Source: AA29 sp041481445
GTDB lineage: Bacteria > Acidobacteriota > Vicinamibacteria > Fen-336
NCBI GenBank assembly: GCA_041481445.1
Contig: JBGPBV010000037.1
Location: 1 to 48,374 of the forward strand
Length of the DNA stretch: 48,374 nt
Direction: 5' to 3'
The notes beneath the pieces were generated by a model that saw only the letters and a program-made list of their open reading frames with translations, had not been told where the DNA came from and did no database searches. A program made the position numbers and the translations under genes. Below, in pieces: positions 34,680 through 43,391 of this stretch. Positions within the stretch are counted from its first letter, which is position 1, and the number at the start of each line of letters is the position of its first letter.

Positions 34680-34685
34680 ACTCTA
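34680..34685 (-). promoter_or_regulatory. Candidate -10 (TAGAGT) of the Gfo/Idh gene
   Basis: On the minus strand, 4 of 6 matches, ending 9 nt before the GTG at 34670. No -35 is evident. Confidence 0.3.
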
Positions 34686-34686
34686 T

Positions 34687-34717
34687 CGTGGGAGACGCTC
34701 ACCGGCGAGCGCCCACG
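34687..34717. other. Bulged stem-loop
   Basis: CGTGGG (34687-34692) pairs with CCCACG (34712-34717), and CGCTC (34696-34700) pairs with GAGCG (34707-34711). There is a 3-nt bulge and a 6-nt loop, so the total is 11 base pairs. It lies 16 bp upstream of the Gfo/Idh start and 380 bp upstream of glnD; it may be a protein-binding site or RNA structure. Confidence 0.4.
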
Positions 34718-35095
34718 GCGGAGGCGGCACAGGGTGGAGGTTTCCAAGCCTTCGCCAATCTCCGTCGGGCATCTTGGCGCCCGCCATCGGGCCGACGAAA
34801 ACGTCGCCTCGCACCCCCGAGGCCTCGCCGTCGTCGGTTTCCCCGCCCACCCATCGACTCCTGGCGCGATGCGCTCGCGCGCCGGGAGGTCGTGGTCGCG
34901 CCGTTCACGGCGGCGATCCGACGGTCCCGAAGGAAGAGTGGCCATCCCCCACGGAACCGTTGGAATTCGCGCGCGTCACGAGGGGGCGCAGCAACGGGTC
35001 CGCAGCCCGCAAGTCGTTGGACGCACGTCGCTTCCGCGGTGAGGGTGCGCGCGCGAGGCCACGGAGGCACGCGGGTTGCTCAGCGTCGCCCCATC

Positions 35096-37783
35096 GTGCT
35101 TTCAGGATTCGACAGCGCGCCGGGCCCGAGCCGTCCACTCGACGACCGTCCCCGTGACGGAGCGCCGGACGGAGTCGAGGCCTTTCGCCGCCTCCTGAAG
35201 ATCGAGACCGAGCGGCTCCGCATCCGGCACCGGTTCGGCCGCAGCGGCCGGGACGTGGCGGCCGCGCGCAGCGACCTCGTCGACGTCGTGGTCGCGCGCG
35301 CCTGCGGCCTGGCCGCCGCGGAGCACGCGCCCACCCTGCCCGCGGACCAGGACCAGGTGGCGGTGGTCGCCCTCGGTGGCTACGGCCGGCGCGAGCTGGC
35401 GCCGTTCTCGGACGTGGACCTCCTCTTCCTGCGCGCGGACGGCGCCGACGAGGACATCCGGGCGCTGGTGACGCGGGTGCTCGCCCTGCTCTGGGACTCC
35501 GGCCTCACCGTGGGGCACAGCTTCCGGACCGTGGCCGAGTGCGTGGCCATCGCCCGCAACGACCTCCACTCCCGAACCGCGATGACGGAGGCGCGCCTGG
35601 TGACGGGGAGCCCGCGGCTGTTCGCGCGGATGGTGGAGCGCCTGGACTCCCTCGTCTTCGCCAGCGCGCGCGCCACGGAGTCGTTCCTGGAGACGCTGCG
35701 GCTGGACCTGGCCGACCGCTACGACCGCTACGGGCGCGCGGTGGGCCTGCAGGAGCCCCAGGTCAAGGAGAGCGCAGGCGGCCTGCGCGACCTGCACGTC
35801 GTGCAGTGGGTGGGGCACGCCCTCTTCGGGGCGCGCGGCCTGGCCGCCCTGTACGAGGCCGGCCGCATCACGGAGGGCGAGCGGAAGGCCGCCCTGCACG
35901 CCTACGACCACCTGTGCCGCGTGCGCAACGAGGCCCATTTCGCGACCGGACGCAAGAGCGACCTCCTGACCCTCGACCTCCAGGCCACGGTGGCCGCGAG
36001 CCTCGGGTACCGCGAGCGCCGCGGGCGGCTCGCCTCCGAGCTGTTCATGCGCGACTACTACCATCGCGCCTCGGAGCTGCACCGGTTCTCGCGCGCGTTC
36101 GTCCTGCGGCACGCCGCCCCTCCGCGGCGCCTCTTCGCCCTCTCGCTGCTGCGGCGGCGTCCCCGCGGCACCTTCGAGATCCGCGACGGCAAGCTCTATT
36201 CGCGGGGCCCGGCCACCCAGGCCAGCGCCCGCCGCCTGCTGGAGGCCTTCGCCATCGCCCAGAGCGAGGGCCCCGAGCTGAGCGAGGAGCTGATGCTGGA
36301 GATCCGCGGGAGCCTGCGCCTGGTGGACCGCACCTTCCGCGAGTCGCGCGAGGCCGGCCGCGCGCTGCTCCGGCTCCTCGATCGCCGCGGGCGCGTGGGC
36401 GCCACCCTGCGGCGGATGCACGAGACGGGGCTCCTCGGCCGGCTCATGCCCGAGTTCGCGCGCGTCACCTTCCTCGTGCAGCACGACTTCTACCACCGCT
36501 ACACCGTGGACGAGCACACCCTGGCCGCCATCGAAGCCCTGGACGCCCTGGCCGCCGCGCCCGCGGATGCCGGCGCCGCCCGCCTGCGCAAGGTGCTGGA
36601 CGAGATCGCGCACCCGGCCGTGCTGTACCTCGGCCTGCTCCTGCACGACATCGGCAAGGGCTGGGGGAGCGGGCACTCGAAGCGGGGAGCCCGCATCGCC
36701 CGCCGCGTCTGCTCCCGGCTCGGCCTCGATCCCGAGCGGACGGACGAGGTCGTGTTCCTGGTCGAGGCCCACCTCGAGATGTCGCAGCTCTCCCAGCGCC
36801 GCGACCTCAGCGACCGCGACCTCGTGGAGGCGTTCGCGCGGCGGGTGGGCACGGTGGAGCGCCTCGACATGCTGATGCTCCTGACCTACGCCGACCACTG
36901 CGGCGTGGGGCCGGGGGTGTGGACGGAGTGGAAGGGCGCCCTGCTCTGGGACCTCTACACGCGGGCGCGGGCCAACCTCACGCCCTCCACGGGCGCGGCC
37001 GAGGAAGGGCCCGAATCGGCCCGCGAGCGGGCGGGCGACCAGCTCCGGGAGGAGTTCGCGGCCAGCGAGGTGGAGCGCCACTTCGCGCTGATGCCGGAGC
37101 GCTACCTGCGCACCACCAACGGGTCGGACCTCGTGGCCCACTTCCGCCTGCTGCAGGGGCGGGGCCCGCGGACCCTGGCCGCGGAGTGGCGCCCGGGACC
37201 GCATGCCACCGGCCTCGTGGTGGCGACCCCCGACCACCCGGGGCTCTTCGCCGCCCTCGCGGGCACCCTGACCGCCCAGGGCCTCGACATCCTCAGCGTG
37301 GACCTCTACACGCGGGAGGATGGCGAGGCCCTCGACGTGTTCACGGTGCGTGACGTCCACCTCAAGTCCGCGGTCGCTCCGGAGCGATGGCCGGCCATCG
37401 AAGCCGCGCTGGCCTCGGCGGTGGTGTCCGGGCACGACGTGGCGGCGGCGGTGGAGAAGAGGCGGCGCGGGGCGCCGCGGCGGCCCCGGCGCCGTCCCCT
37501 GGTCCGGCCGCGCGTCACCTTCGACCCTGCCGCCTCCGCCGCCAGCACCGTGATCGAGGTGCGGGCGGAGGACGAGCCCGGCCTCGCCTTCCGCATCGCC
37601 AGCGTGCTCAGCGCGCACGGCCTGGACATCGTGTTCGCCAAGGTGGCCACGGACAAGAGCCACGCCCTCGACGTCTTCTACGTCACGGGGGCCGGGGGCG
37701 GAAAGCTGGACGCGGAAGAGAGCGCGCGGGTGGAGGCGGCCCTGCTGGCCGCGCTCGACCCGCGGCAGACGTCCCACTCGTGA
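35096..37783 (+). CDS. glnD: Bifunctional PII uridylyltransferase/uridylyl-removing enzyme GlnD
   Basis: About 895 residues, the normal GlnD length. It uridylylates PII when glutamine is low and removes UMP when glutamine is high. Domains: nucleotidyltransferase with GGYGRRELAPFSDVDLL (about residue 93), PII-UTase linker with VKESAGGLRDLH, HD hydrolase with LLLHDIGKG (about 517) and HSKRGARIA, and two C-terminal ACT domains (GLVVATPDHPGLFAALAG at about 705, VRAEDEPGLAFRIASVL at about 820) that sense glutamine. The GTG at 35096 is inferred from the family's N-terminal length; no ribosome site is visible. The glnK gene follows 10 bp after the stop, its ribosome site overlapping the TGA. Confidence 0.95.
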   Translation: MLSGFDSAPGPSRPLDDRPRDGAPDGVEAFRRLLKIETERLRIRHRFGRSGRDVAAARSDLVDVVVARACGLAAAEHAPTLPADQDQVAVVALGGYGRRELAPFSDVDLLFLRADGADEDIRALVTRVLALLWDSGLTVGHSFRTVAECVAIARNDLHSRTAMTEARLVTGSPRLFARMVERLDSLVFASARATESFLETLRLDLADRYDRYGRAVGLQEPQVKESAGGLRDLHVVQWVGHALFGARGLAALYEAGRITEGERKAALHAYDHLCRVRNEAHFATGRKSDLLTLDLQATVAASLGYRERRGRLASELFMRDYYHRASELHRFSRAFVLRHAAPPRRLFALSLLRRRPRGTFEIRDGKLYSRGPATQASARRLLEAFAIAQSEGPELSEELMLEIRGSLRLVDRTFRESREAGRALLRLLDRRGRVGATLRRMHETGLLGRLMPEFARVTFLVQHDFYHRYTVDEHTLAAIEALDALAAAPADAGAARLRKVLDEIAHPAVLYLGLLLHDIGKGWGSGHSKRGARIARRVCSRLGLDPERTDEVVFLVEAHLEMSQLSQRRDLSDRDLVEAFARRVGTVERLDMLMLLTYADHCGVGPGVWTEWKGALLWDLYTRARANLTPSTGAAEEGPESARERAGDQLREEFAASEVERHFALMPERYLRTTNGSDLVAHFRLLQGRGPRTLAAEWRPGPHATGLVVATPDHPGLFAALAGTLTAQGLDILSVDLYTREDGEALDVFTVRDVHLKSAVAPERWPAIEAALASAVVSGHDVAAAVEKRRRGAPRRPRRRPLVRPRVTFDPAASAASTVIEVRAEDEPGLAFRIASVLSAHGLDIVFAKVATDKSHALDVFYVTGAGGGKLDAEESARVEAALLAALDPRQTSHS

Positions 37784-37793
37784 AGGAGAGCGG

Positions 37794-38132
37794 ATGAAGA
37801 AGATCGAGGCGATCGTCCGGCCACACCTCCTGGAGGCGGTGAAGAACGCCCTCCAGGAAGTGGGAGTGGTCGGGATGACGATCAGCGAAGTGAAGGGCTT
37901 CGGCCGCCAGAAGGGGCACGCCGAGACCTACCGGGGCAGCGAGTACAAGGTCGAGCTGGTCCCGAAGGTGAAGATCGAGGTCGCCCTGCCGGCGGAGCTC
38001 GTGGAGGCGGCGATGGAGGCCGTCCTGAAGACGGCCAAGACGGGGAAGTTCGGCGACGGCAAGGTTTTCGTCACGTCGCTCGACGACGTCGTCCGCATCC
38101 GCACGGGCGAGCACGGCGAGCAGGCGCTGTGA
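37794..38132 (+). CDS. glnK: Nitrogen regulatory protein PII (GlnK/GlnB)
   Basis: 112 residues, the canonical size. The uridylylated Tyr51 is present in the T-loop, GHAETYRGSEYKVELVPK, as are the first signature and the B/C-loop elements (KTGKFGDGKVFV, RIRTGE). Trimers sense ATP/ADP and 2-oxoglutarate and control partners, notably the ammonium channel. The position between glnD and amt favours GlnK over GlnB. ATG 37794 has AAGGAG, which overlaps the glnD stop. GlnK presumably blocks the Amt pore when not uridylylated; this is known for GlnK-AmtB pairs. Confidence 0.97.
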   Translation: MKKIEAIVRPHLLEAVKNALQEVGVVGMTISEVKGFGRQKGHAETYRGSEYKVELVPKVKIEVALPAELVEAAMEAVLKTAKTGKFGDGKVFVTSLDDVVRIRTGEHGEQAL

Positions 38133-38152
38133 CGGCTAGAAAGGAAGGTTCG

Positions 38153-39823
38153 ATGATGACCACCAGACGACGTCTGTTCGTGAGCTTCGGGATCGGTGCG
38201 GTCCTGATGCTCGGGGTGTCGGGCCTGCGCCACGTGGCCCACGCCCAGACCGCGCCGGAGGCGGCGGCCCCGGCGGCGGCCGCGCCCGCGGCCCCGGTGC
38301 CGGATCCCACCGGCGACAACACCGGCACCGCCAGCGACGTCGCGGTCAAGGACGCCAAGAGCCCCACCCTGCCCGAGGTGATGGCCACCGTCGGCCACAA
38401 CAAGGTCGCCATCAACATCGTATGGACGCTCTTCACCGGCTTCCTGGTCATGTTCATGCAGGCCGGGTTCGCCCTGGTGGAGACCGGCTTCTGCCGGGCC
38501 AAGAACGCCGCCCACACCATGGCCATGAACTTCATGGTGTACGGCATCGGCATGATGGGGTACTGGATCTGCGGGTTCGCCCTCCAGATGGGCGGAGTGG
38601 GCGCGGTGGCCGCGCTGGGAGGAACGCCGCCCCTCACCCACGAATTCACGGTCACGCTGCTCGGCCACCCGTTCGGGCTGTTCGGCACGAAGGGCTTCTT
38701 CCTGGGGCCTGATGTCTACGACGTGGGCGTCTTCGCGCTCTTCCTGTTCCAGATGGTGTTCATGGATACGACCGCCACCATCCCCACGGGCGCGATGGCG
38801 GAGCGCTGGAAGTGGTCCTCGTTCGTGATCTACGGGTTCTTCATCTCGATGTTCACCTATCCGATCTTCGGGAACTGGGTGTGGGGCGGCGGTTGGCTCT
38901 CCCAGCTGGGCGCCAACTTTGGCCTCGGCCACGGGCACGTGGACTTCGCAGGCTCTTCCGTCGTGCACATGGTTGGCGGGGTGGCCGCCCTGGCCGGGGC
39001 GATGGTCCTCGGGCCGCGCATCGGGAAGTACACCAAGGACGGCAAGCCGGTAGCCATCCCCGGCCATCACATCCCGATGGCGCTGCTCGGCACGTTCATC
39101 CTGGCCTTCGGCTGGTTCGGCTTCAACCCGGGGTCGACGCTCGCCGGCGGTGACATGCGGATCGCCGTCGTGGCGGTCAACACCATGCTGGCGTCGGCGG
39201 CGGGAGCAGTGACCGCGATGATCTACATGATGGCGCGCTTCGGGAAACCGGACCCGAGCATGATGGCGAACGGCATGCTGGCGGGGCTCGTCGCGATCAC
39301 CGCGCCTTGCGCCTTCGTCACCGCGCCGGCCTCCGTCCTCATCGGCGTGATTGCGGGGGTACTCGTCTGCTGGTCGGTCTTCTTCGTCGAAGGGACGCTG
39401 AAAGTGGACGATCCCGTCGGCGCCATCTCGGTGCACGGCGTCAACGGCGCCTGGGGCGTGCTCTCCCTCGGCCTCTTCGCGGACGGCGTCTACGGCGACG
39501 GCTGGAACGGAGTACCGGGCAAGGTCACCGGGCTCTTCTACGGCGCTCCGAAGCAGTTCCTCGCTGAATGCATCGGCGTGGTGGTCTGCTTCGCTTGGAC
39601 GTTCGTGACCATCTACGTGTTCTTCAAGGTGCTGGATGTTTTGGTCGGCAACAGGGTCTCCGCGGAGACGGAGATGGCCGGCCTCGACCTGCCCGAAGTG
39701 GGAGCGCTGGCCTATCCCGAGTTCGTGCTCTCGCCCGGGACCATCGGCTCGTACGAGCCGCCTCCCGCTCCCGCGCCGGCCCCGGCGGGCGCACCGGCGG
39801 TGGCACGCGTGTCCGCGACCTAG
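38153..39823 (+). CDS. amt: Ammonium transporter Amt
   Basis: About 556 residues, longer than typical Amt (about 400-480). A Sec signal (to HVAHAQ) is followed by an unusually long Ala/Pro-rich segment of about 60 residues before the first helix, then eleven membrane helices. Pore residues are visible: Asp264 in VDFAGS, the twin histidines His272 (SVVHMVGG) and His428 (SVHGVNGAWG), and FMDTTATIPTGA. The C-terminal tail is Pro/Ala-rich (PPPAPAPAPAGAP). ATG 38153 (or 38156) follows AAGGAAGG, 20 bp after glnK. A strong hairpin follows the gene. GlnK presumably gates it. Confidence 0.95.
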   Translation: MMTTRRRLFVSFGIGAVLMLGVSGLRHVAHAQTAPEAAAPAAAAPAAPVPDPTGDNTGTASDVAVKDAKSPTLPEVMATVGHNKVAINIVWTLFTGFLVMFMQAGFALVETGFCRAKNAAHTMAMNFMVYGIGMMGYWICGFALQMGGVGAVAALGGTPPLTHEFTVTLLGHPFGLFGTKGFFLGPDVYDVGVFALFLFQMVFMDTTATIPTGAMAERWKWSSFVIYGFFISMFTYPIFGNWVWGGGWLSQLGANFGLGHGHVDFAGSSVVHMVGGVAALAGAMVLGPRIGKYTKDGKPVAIPGHHIPMALLGTFILAFGWFGFNPGSTLAGGDMRIAVVAVNTMLASAAGAVTAMIYMMARFGKPDPSMMANGMLAGLVAITAPCAFVTAPASVLIGVIAGVLVCWSVFFVEGTLKVDDPVGAISVHGVNGAWGVLSLGLFADGVYGDGWNGVPGKVTGLFYGAPKQFLAECIGVVVCFAWTFVTIYVFFKVLDVLVGNRVSAETEMAGLDLPEVGALAYPEFVLSPGTIGSYEPPPAPAPAPAGAPAVARVSAT

Positions 39824-39835
39824 GGGACAAAGACC

Positions 39836-39865
39836 GGCGGCGCGCCGTTGCCGCGGCGCGCCGCC
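39836..39865 (+). terminator. Strong GC stem-loop after amt
   Basis: Perfect 12-bp inverted repeat (GGCGGCGCGCCG / CGGCGCGCCGCC) with a 6-nt TTGCCG loop. It lies 12 bp after the amt stop and 36 bp before the porin ATG. There is no T-tract, so it may be a partial terminator or an mRNA-stabilising element separating amt from the porin. Confidence 0.6.
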
Positions 39866-39901
39866 CTGATGTCATAGCAGAACGAATGGAGAACGAAGAG
39901 T

Positions 39902-41134
39902 ATGCCATCGCCGGCTCGCCGTTTCGATCGCGCGTCGCGGTTCCTGTCCCTGGTCGCCGCCCTCGCCGCACTGGGCGCCGCGCCCGCACGCGCGGCCGGC
40001 CCCACGCCCGCCCCCGACGCGACGCCCACCCCCGCCGCGGAGGCGACACCCGCCCCCGCGACGCCCGCGCCCACGCCGGCAGGGGCGCCTGCCGCGGAGG
40101 CGGCCGCCGCCGCTGAGCCGGCGGCTACGCCCAAGCCCGCGCCCGTGGAGGTCTCGAGCTTCGTCGACACCTACTACGGCTATTTCTTCAACAAGCCGAC
40201 GGGGAACGTCCCCCTCCGCAACTTCGACACCAACCACAACACGTTCAGCCTCAGCCTGGTCGAGTTGGCGGCGGAGCAGAAGCCGTCCACGGCCAGCCGC
40301 CTCGGGTTCCGCCTCGACCTGCAGGCCGGCCACACCGCCGACCTCGTGAACGCGTTCGAGCCCGGTGGCCTCGAGTTCCTGAAGAACGTCGAGCAGGCCT
40401 ACGGCTCGTACCTGTTCGGCTCGAAGCTGCAGGTGGACGTGGGGAAGTTCGTAACGTCCCACGGCGCGGAGGTCATCGAGACCAAGGACAACTGGAACTA
40501 TTCGCGCTCGCTGCTCTTCGCGCTCGCCATCCCCTATTACCACGCCGGCGTGCGCGCCACCGTGCCTTTCAACGACAAGGTTACGTTGGGCGCGATGGTC
40601 GTGAACGGGTGGAACGACGTGGTGGACAACAACTCGGGAAAGAGCTGGTGCGTCGACCTCACCCTCAAGCCGACCCCGAAGCTCACGCTCGTCCAGAACG
40701 TCATGGGAGGGCCTGAGCAGAAGGACGACACCCACGACAAGCGGTTCCTTTCCGACACCGTCCTCACCGTGAACGCGACCGACAAGCTCAGCCTGATGGC
40801 CAACTACGACTATGGGACGGACCGCGTGGCGGGACTGGACGTCAAGTGGCAGGGCATCGCCGCCTACGCGCGGGTCCAGGCGACGCCGTACTGGGCCATC
40901 GCACCGCGGTTCGAATGGTTCGACGACCGCGACGGCTTCACCACGGGGACCGCGCAGAAGGTGAAGGAGATCACCATCACGAGCGAGCAGAAGCTCGGGG
41001 GCAAGCTCCTCACCCGGATCGAGTACCGGCGCGACTTCTCGGACCAGCCGTACTTCTCGAAGGACGGCGTGCCCAAGAAGAGCCAGGACAACCTGACCGT
41101 CGGGCTGGTCTACGCCTTCTCACGCACCTTCTGA
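39902..41134 (+). CDS. Outer membrane beta-barrel porin (BBP2-like)
   Basis: 410 residues with a Sec signal (SLVAALAALGAAPARA), then a 50-residue Pro/Ala/Thr linker, and from about 80 a beta-barrel domain rich in alternating aromatic strands (SSFVDTYYGYFFNKPTG, LGFRLDLQAGHTAD, DVGKFVTSHGAEVIE). It ends with the outer-membrane signature FSRTF. The family is annotated as a putative porin; a role in ammonium or nitrogen uptake is suggested only by the position after amt. The hairpin between them could set a lower expression level. Confidence 0.88.
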   Translation: MPSPARRFDRASRFLSLVAALAALGAAPARAAGPTPAPDATPTPAAEATPAPATPAPTPAGAPAAEAAAAAEPAATPKPAPVEVSSFVDTYYGYFFNKPTGNVPLRNFDTNHNTFSLSLVELAAEQKPSTASRLGFRLDLQAGHTADLVNAFEPGGLEFLKNVEQAYGSYLFGSKLQVDVGKFVTSHGAEVIETKDNWNYSRSLLFALAIPYYHAGVRATVPFNDKVTLGAMVVNGWNDVVDNNSGKSWCVDLTLKPTPKLTLVQNVMGGPEQKDDTHDKRFLSDTVLTVNATDKLSLMANYDYGTDRVAGLDVKWQGIAAYARVQATPYWAIAPRFEWFDDRDGFTTGTAQKVKEITITSEQKLGGKLLTRIEYRRDFSDQPYFSKDGVPKKSQDNLTVGLVYAFSRTF

Positions 41135-41138
41135 GAGG

Positions 41139-42515
41139 TCAGTCGAGGAAGAACTTGAGGTAGGGCCCGCCCGCGGCCTCGCGCTGGAGGAGCAGCGCGA
41201 GCTCGCGGGCGTGGTAGTCGCCCCACATCGAGGACTCGCCGCAGGGGACCTTCCGGCCCGAGGGCACGTGGTCCCAGCCGCCCGGCCGGTGATAGACGGA
41301 GTGCAGGAGAAGGCCCTCGTGGGCGGGGTCGGTGGAGAGGTAGGGCTCGTCGAAGAGCGTCCGCGCGACGGTCAGCCCCGCCTGGCGGTATTGGCGGGCC
41401 TTCTCCGGCGCGCGCGATTCCAGGACGTGGGCCAGCCGGAGCAGCCCTTGGGCGGAGATCGCGGCCGCCGAGCTGTCCACCGGCTCGTGGTCGTTGAAGG
41501 GCTCGGAGCCGCGGCCCAGGTAATCGCCCAGGCGCGCGAGGCCGGGGGCGCCGGTGTCCCAGTAGGGCACGCCGTCGGTGGGCGTGCTCGCGATGAAGAA
41601 GTCGGCGGTGGCGGTGGCCGTCTCCAGGAACCTCTCGATGACGCGGGTGGCCTCGGCCGGTCCTCCCAGCGCGGACGGGGGCAGCGTGGCCAGGAACTCG
41701 AGCTCTTCCGCGTACCCGCACAGGATCCAGGCCAGGCCGCGCGTCCAGGTCGTGAACGGCGAGTACCCCTGCTGGCTGCTCGGGCAGCGATAGGCGCCGT
41801 CCGTCACGTTGAAGATCGACTCGTGGGCGACGCGCCCGCGCACGTCGTAGGCGTCACGGCCGGTCCCGAAGTACACGTTGAAGCGCGCGGTCGTCTCCGC
41901 GTGCTGGAGCAGCCGGACGAGCAGCGACACCGGCCGGTCCCCCTCCGACATCAGCACGTGCCCGAGCTGGTGGGCGAGGGCCAGCGCGCGCAACGAGCGC
42001 ACGGTGTCCGCGAAGAGGGAGTGCGGCCCGTTGAACGAGTGGATGTAGCCGAGCTCGGGCGTGAGCGGCGTCCAGCGCGCGGCCTGCACCGCCCCGCTCA
42101 CCTTGAGCGCGACCTCGTAGAAGCGCCGCTCCCACGGCTCCTCGGGCAGGCGTCCCTCGTTCATCAGGCGCAGGAGGTTGCCGTAGGTGCTGACGTTGTT
42201 GAAGCCGTGGTCGTGGACGCCGATGTGGGTCAGGTGCGAGCCCATCCTCTGTACGGTGGCGTCGCGCCCGCCGCGGAGGAAGCGCTCCTCCCCGGTGGCG
42301 TCGAACTGCAGGAGGGCGGCCCCGAACTGGAAGCCCTGCGTCCACTCCGTCCAGCCGCGGCTCGTGTACTCGCCGCGCACGGTGAAGACGGGCGTGCCCT
42401 GCGCGGGGTTCCATCGCCGCTCCAGGCGGTCGATCTTGCCCGCGGACAGCTCGAACAGACGGCGCACGGCCGGCTGCAGGGCGGCGGGGGTCAGGGTCGG
42501 GTCGGCCCTCAGCAC
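41139..42515 (-). CDS. GH88 unsaturated glucuronyl hydrolase
   Basis: 458 residues, no signal peptide, so cytosolic. An (alpha/alpha)6-barrel of the GH88 type that hydrates the double bond of unsaturated glucuronyl groups left by polysaccharide lyases. The two catalytic Asp positions are Asp102 in GVHDHGFNN and Asp170 in FADTVRSL; the typical TPFTTW-like element is YSPFTTWTRGLAW. The GTG at 42515 follows AGAGG and lies 4 bp after the SDR stop, so the two form an operon. Together with sulfatase and beta-glucuronidase it points to breakdown of a uronic acid-containing glycan. No lyase is visible in this window. Confidence 0.92.
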   Translation of the reverse strand: MLRADPTLTPAALQPAVRRLFELSAGKIDRLERRWNPAQGTPVFTVRGEYTSRGWTEWTQGFQFGAALLQFDATGEERFLRGGRDATVQRMGSHLTHIGVHDHGFNNVSTYGNLLRLMNEGRLPEEPWERRFYEVALKVSGAVQAARWTPLTPELGYIHSFNGPHSLFADTVRSLRALALAHQLGHVLMSEGDRPVSLLVRLLQHAETTARFNVYFGTGRDAYDVRGRVAHESIFNVTDGAYRCPSSQQGYSPFTTWTRGLAWILCGYAEELEFLATLPPSALGGPAEATRVIERFLETATATADFFIASTPTDGVPYWDTGAPGLARLGDYLGRGSEPFNDHEPVDSSAAAISAQGLLRLAHVLESRAPEKARQYRQAGLTVARTLFDEPYLSTDPAHEGLLLHSVYHRPGGWDHVPSGRKVPCGESSMWGDYHARELALLLQREAAGGPYLKFFLD

Positions 42516-42519
42516 GGGA

Positions 42520-43329
42520 CTAGAGCCTCTCGAGATGCAGCCCGCCGTCGACGTTGACGACGTCGCCGGTCGAGAAGGGGAACCCGCCCTGCAGGAGCGC
42601 GGACACCGCGCGGCCGACGTCCTCCCGCGTGCCCCACCGCCGCTGGGGGACGCCCCCGTCCGCGATCATCGCGTCGTATTTGTCCTTCACGCCCGCGGTC
42701 ATGTCGGTGGCCATGACGCCGGGGCGCACCTCGTAGACCTGCACGCCTTCCGCGGCCAGCCGCACCGCGAAGAGCTTGGCGGCCATGGCGAGGCCGGCCT
42801 TGGAGACGCAGTACTCGCCGCGATTGACGGAGACGCGGACGGCGGACGCGGAGGACACGAACACCAGCTTGTAGCCCCCGGGCAGCCGCGACTGGCCGCG
42901 GCGGTCGCCCTCGAGCCAGTAGCGCGCCGCGAGCTGGGAGAGGAAGTACGGGCCCTTGAGGTTGACCGCCATCAGCTCGTCGAAGCTCTCTTCTCCCGCC
43001 TCCAGGAGGTCGGCGCGCACGCGAGGGGCCATGCCCGCGTTGTTGACGAGGGCGTCGAGCCGGCCCAGCGCGGCCAGCGTCTCGTCGAGGATGCGGCGGC
43101 GGTCGTCCGGGCGTGCCACGTCGCCCGCCACCAGCACCAGCCTCTGGCCGGAGCGCGGGGCCCGCGCGCGGCAGGAGGCCAGCGTCTCTTCGGCCGCCGC
43201 CCGGTTCCGTCCGTAGTGGATCGCGAGGTCGAGGCCGTCGCCGGCCAACGACTCCGCGATCCCGCGCCCGAGGCCGCGGCTGGCGCCGGTCACGAGGGCG
43301 GCGGCGTCGGATGGAGGCGCGGCGCTCAT
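42520..43329 (-). CDS. Short-chain dehydrogenase/reductase (SDR)
   Basis: 269 residues of the classical SDR family. TGASRGLGRGIA at 14-25, NNAG, the catalytic Ser-Tyr-Lys (VSSASAV, YCVSK), and the C-terminal VVNVDGG. It resembles 3-oxoacyl-ACP reductase and 2-keto-3-deoxygluconate reductase-like enzymes, and in this context could reduce a keto-sugar from glucuronyl hydrolase action. The ATG at 43329 has no good ribosome site. It is followed by GH88 (4 bp) and divergent from the DUF6807 gene. Confidence 0.9.
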   Translation of the reverse strand: MSAAPPSDAAALVTGASRGLGRGIAESLAGDGLDLAIHYGRNRAAAEETLASCRARAPRSGQRLVLVAGDVARPDDRRRILDETLAALGRLDALVNNAGMAPRVRADLLEAGEESFDELMAVNLKGPYFLSQLAARYWLEGDRRGQSRLPGGYKLVFVSSASAVRVSVNRGEYCVSKAGLAMAAKLFAVRLAAEGVQVYEVRPGVMATDMTAGVKDKYDAMIADGGVPQRRWGTREDVGRAVSALLQGGFPFSTGDVVNVDGGLHLERL

Positions 43330-43377
43330 GGCCGGGGATTGAAGCACAGCCGGCCGCGGTTGTCGCCCGCCCCGGCA

Positions 43378-43383
43378 TATACT
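43378..43383 (+). promoter_or_regulatory. Candidate -10 (TATACT) of the DUF6807 gene
   Basis: TATACT matches TATAAT at 5 of 6 positions and ends 8 nt before the ATG at 43392, in a GC-rich 62-bp divergent region. No clear -35. Confidence 0.45.
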
Positions 43384-43391
43384 GCCTGGCC

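Larger units (their letters stand above)
34671..35095. other. Long intergenic region between Gfo/Idh and glnD
   Basis: 425 bp with no supportable gene, though the glnD reading frame stays open to 34688 (that part is Arg/Ser/Pro-rich and not GlnD-like). It holds a bulged hairpin at 34687-34717 and a -10-like TAGAGT for the oxidoreductase at 34680-34685. I see no clear sigma54 or glutamine-riboswitch match. Promoters for the nitrogen operon should lie here. Confidence 0.5.

Noticed and set aside
34902..34935. Resemblance to a glutamine (glnA-type) riboswitch: CGTTCA, GACGG and CCCGAAGGAA in order upstream of glnD
   Set aside because: The conserved GGAAGTAGG loop is missing and the closing stem GGAACGC does not form (the sequence reads GGAAGAG). 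It may be a decayed match or chance.
35017..35033. Possible sigma54 site before glnD (TTGGACGCACGTCGCTT)
   Set aside because: The GG to GC distance is 9 rather than 10 bases and the TTGC half is weak.
34688..35095. Upstream extension of the glnD frame by about 136 codons
   Set aside because: The translation is basic and Ser/Pro/Arg-rich, with no similarity to the GlnD N-terminus; the GTG at 35096 gives the normal length.
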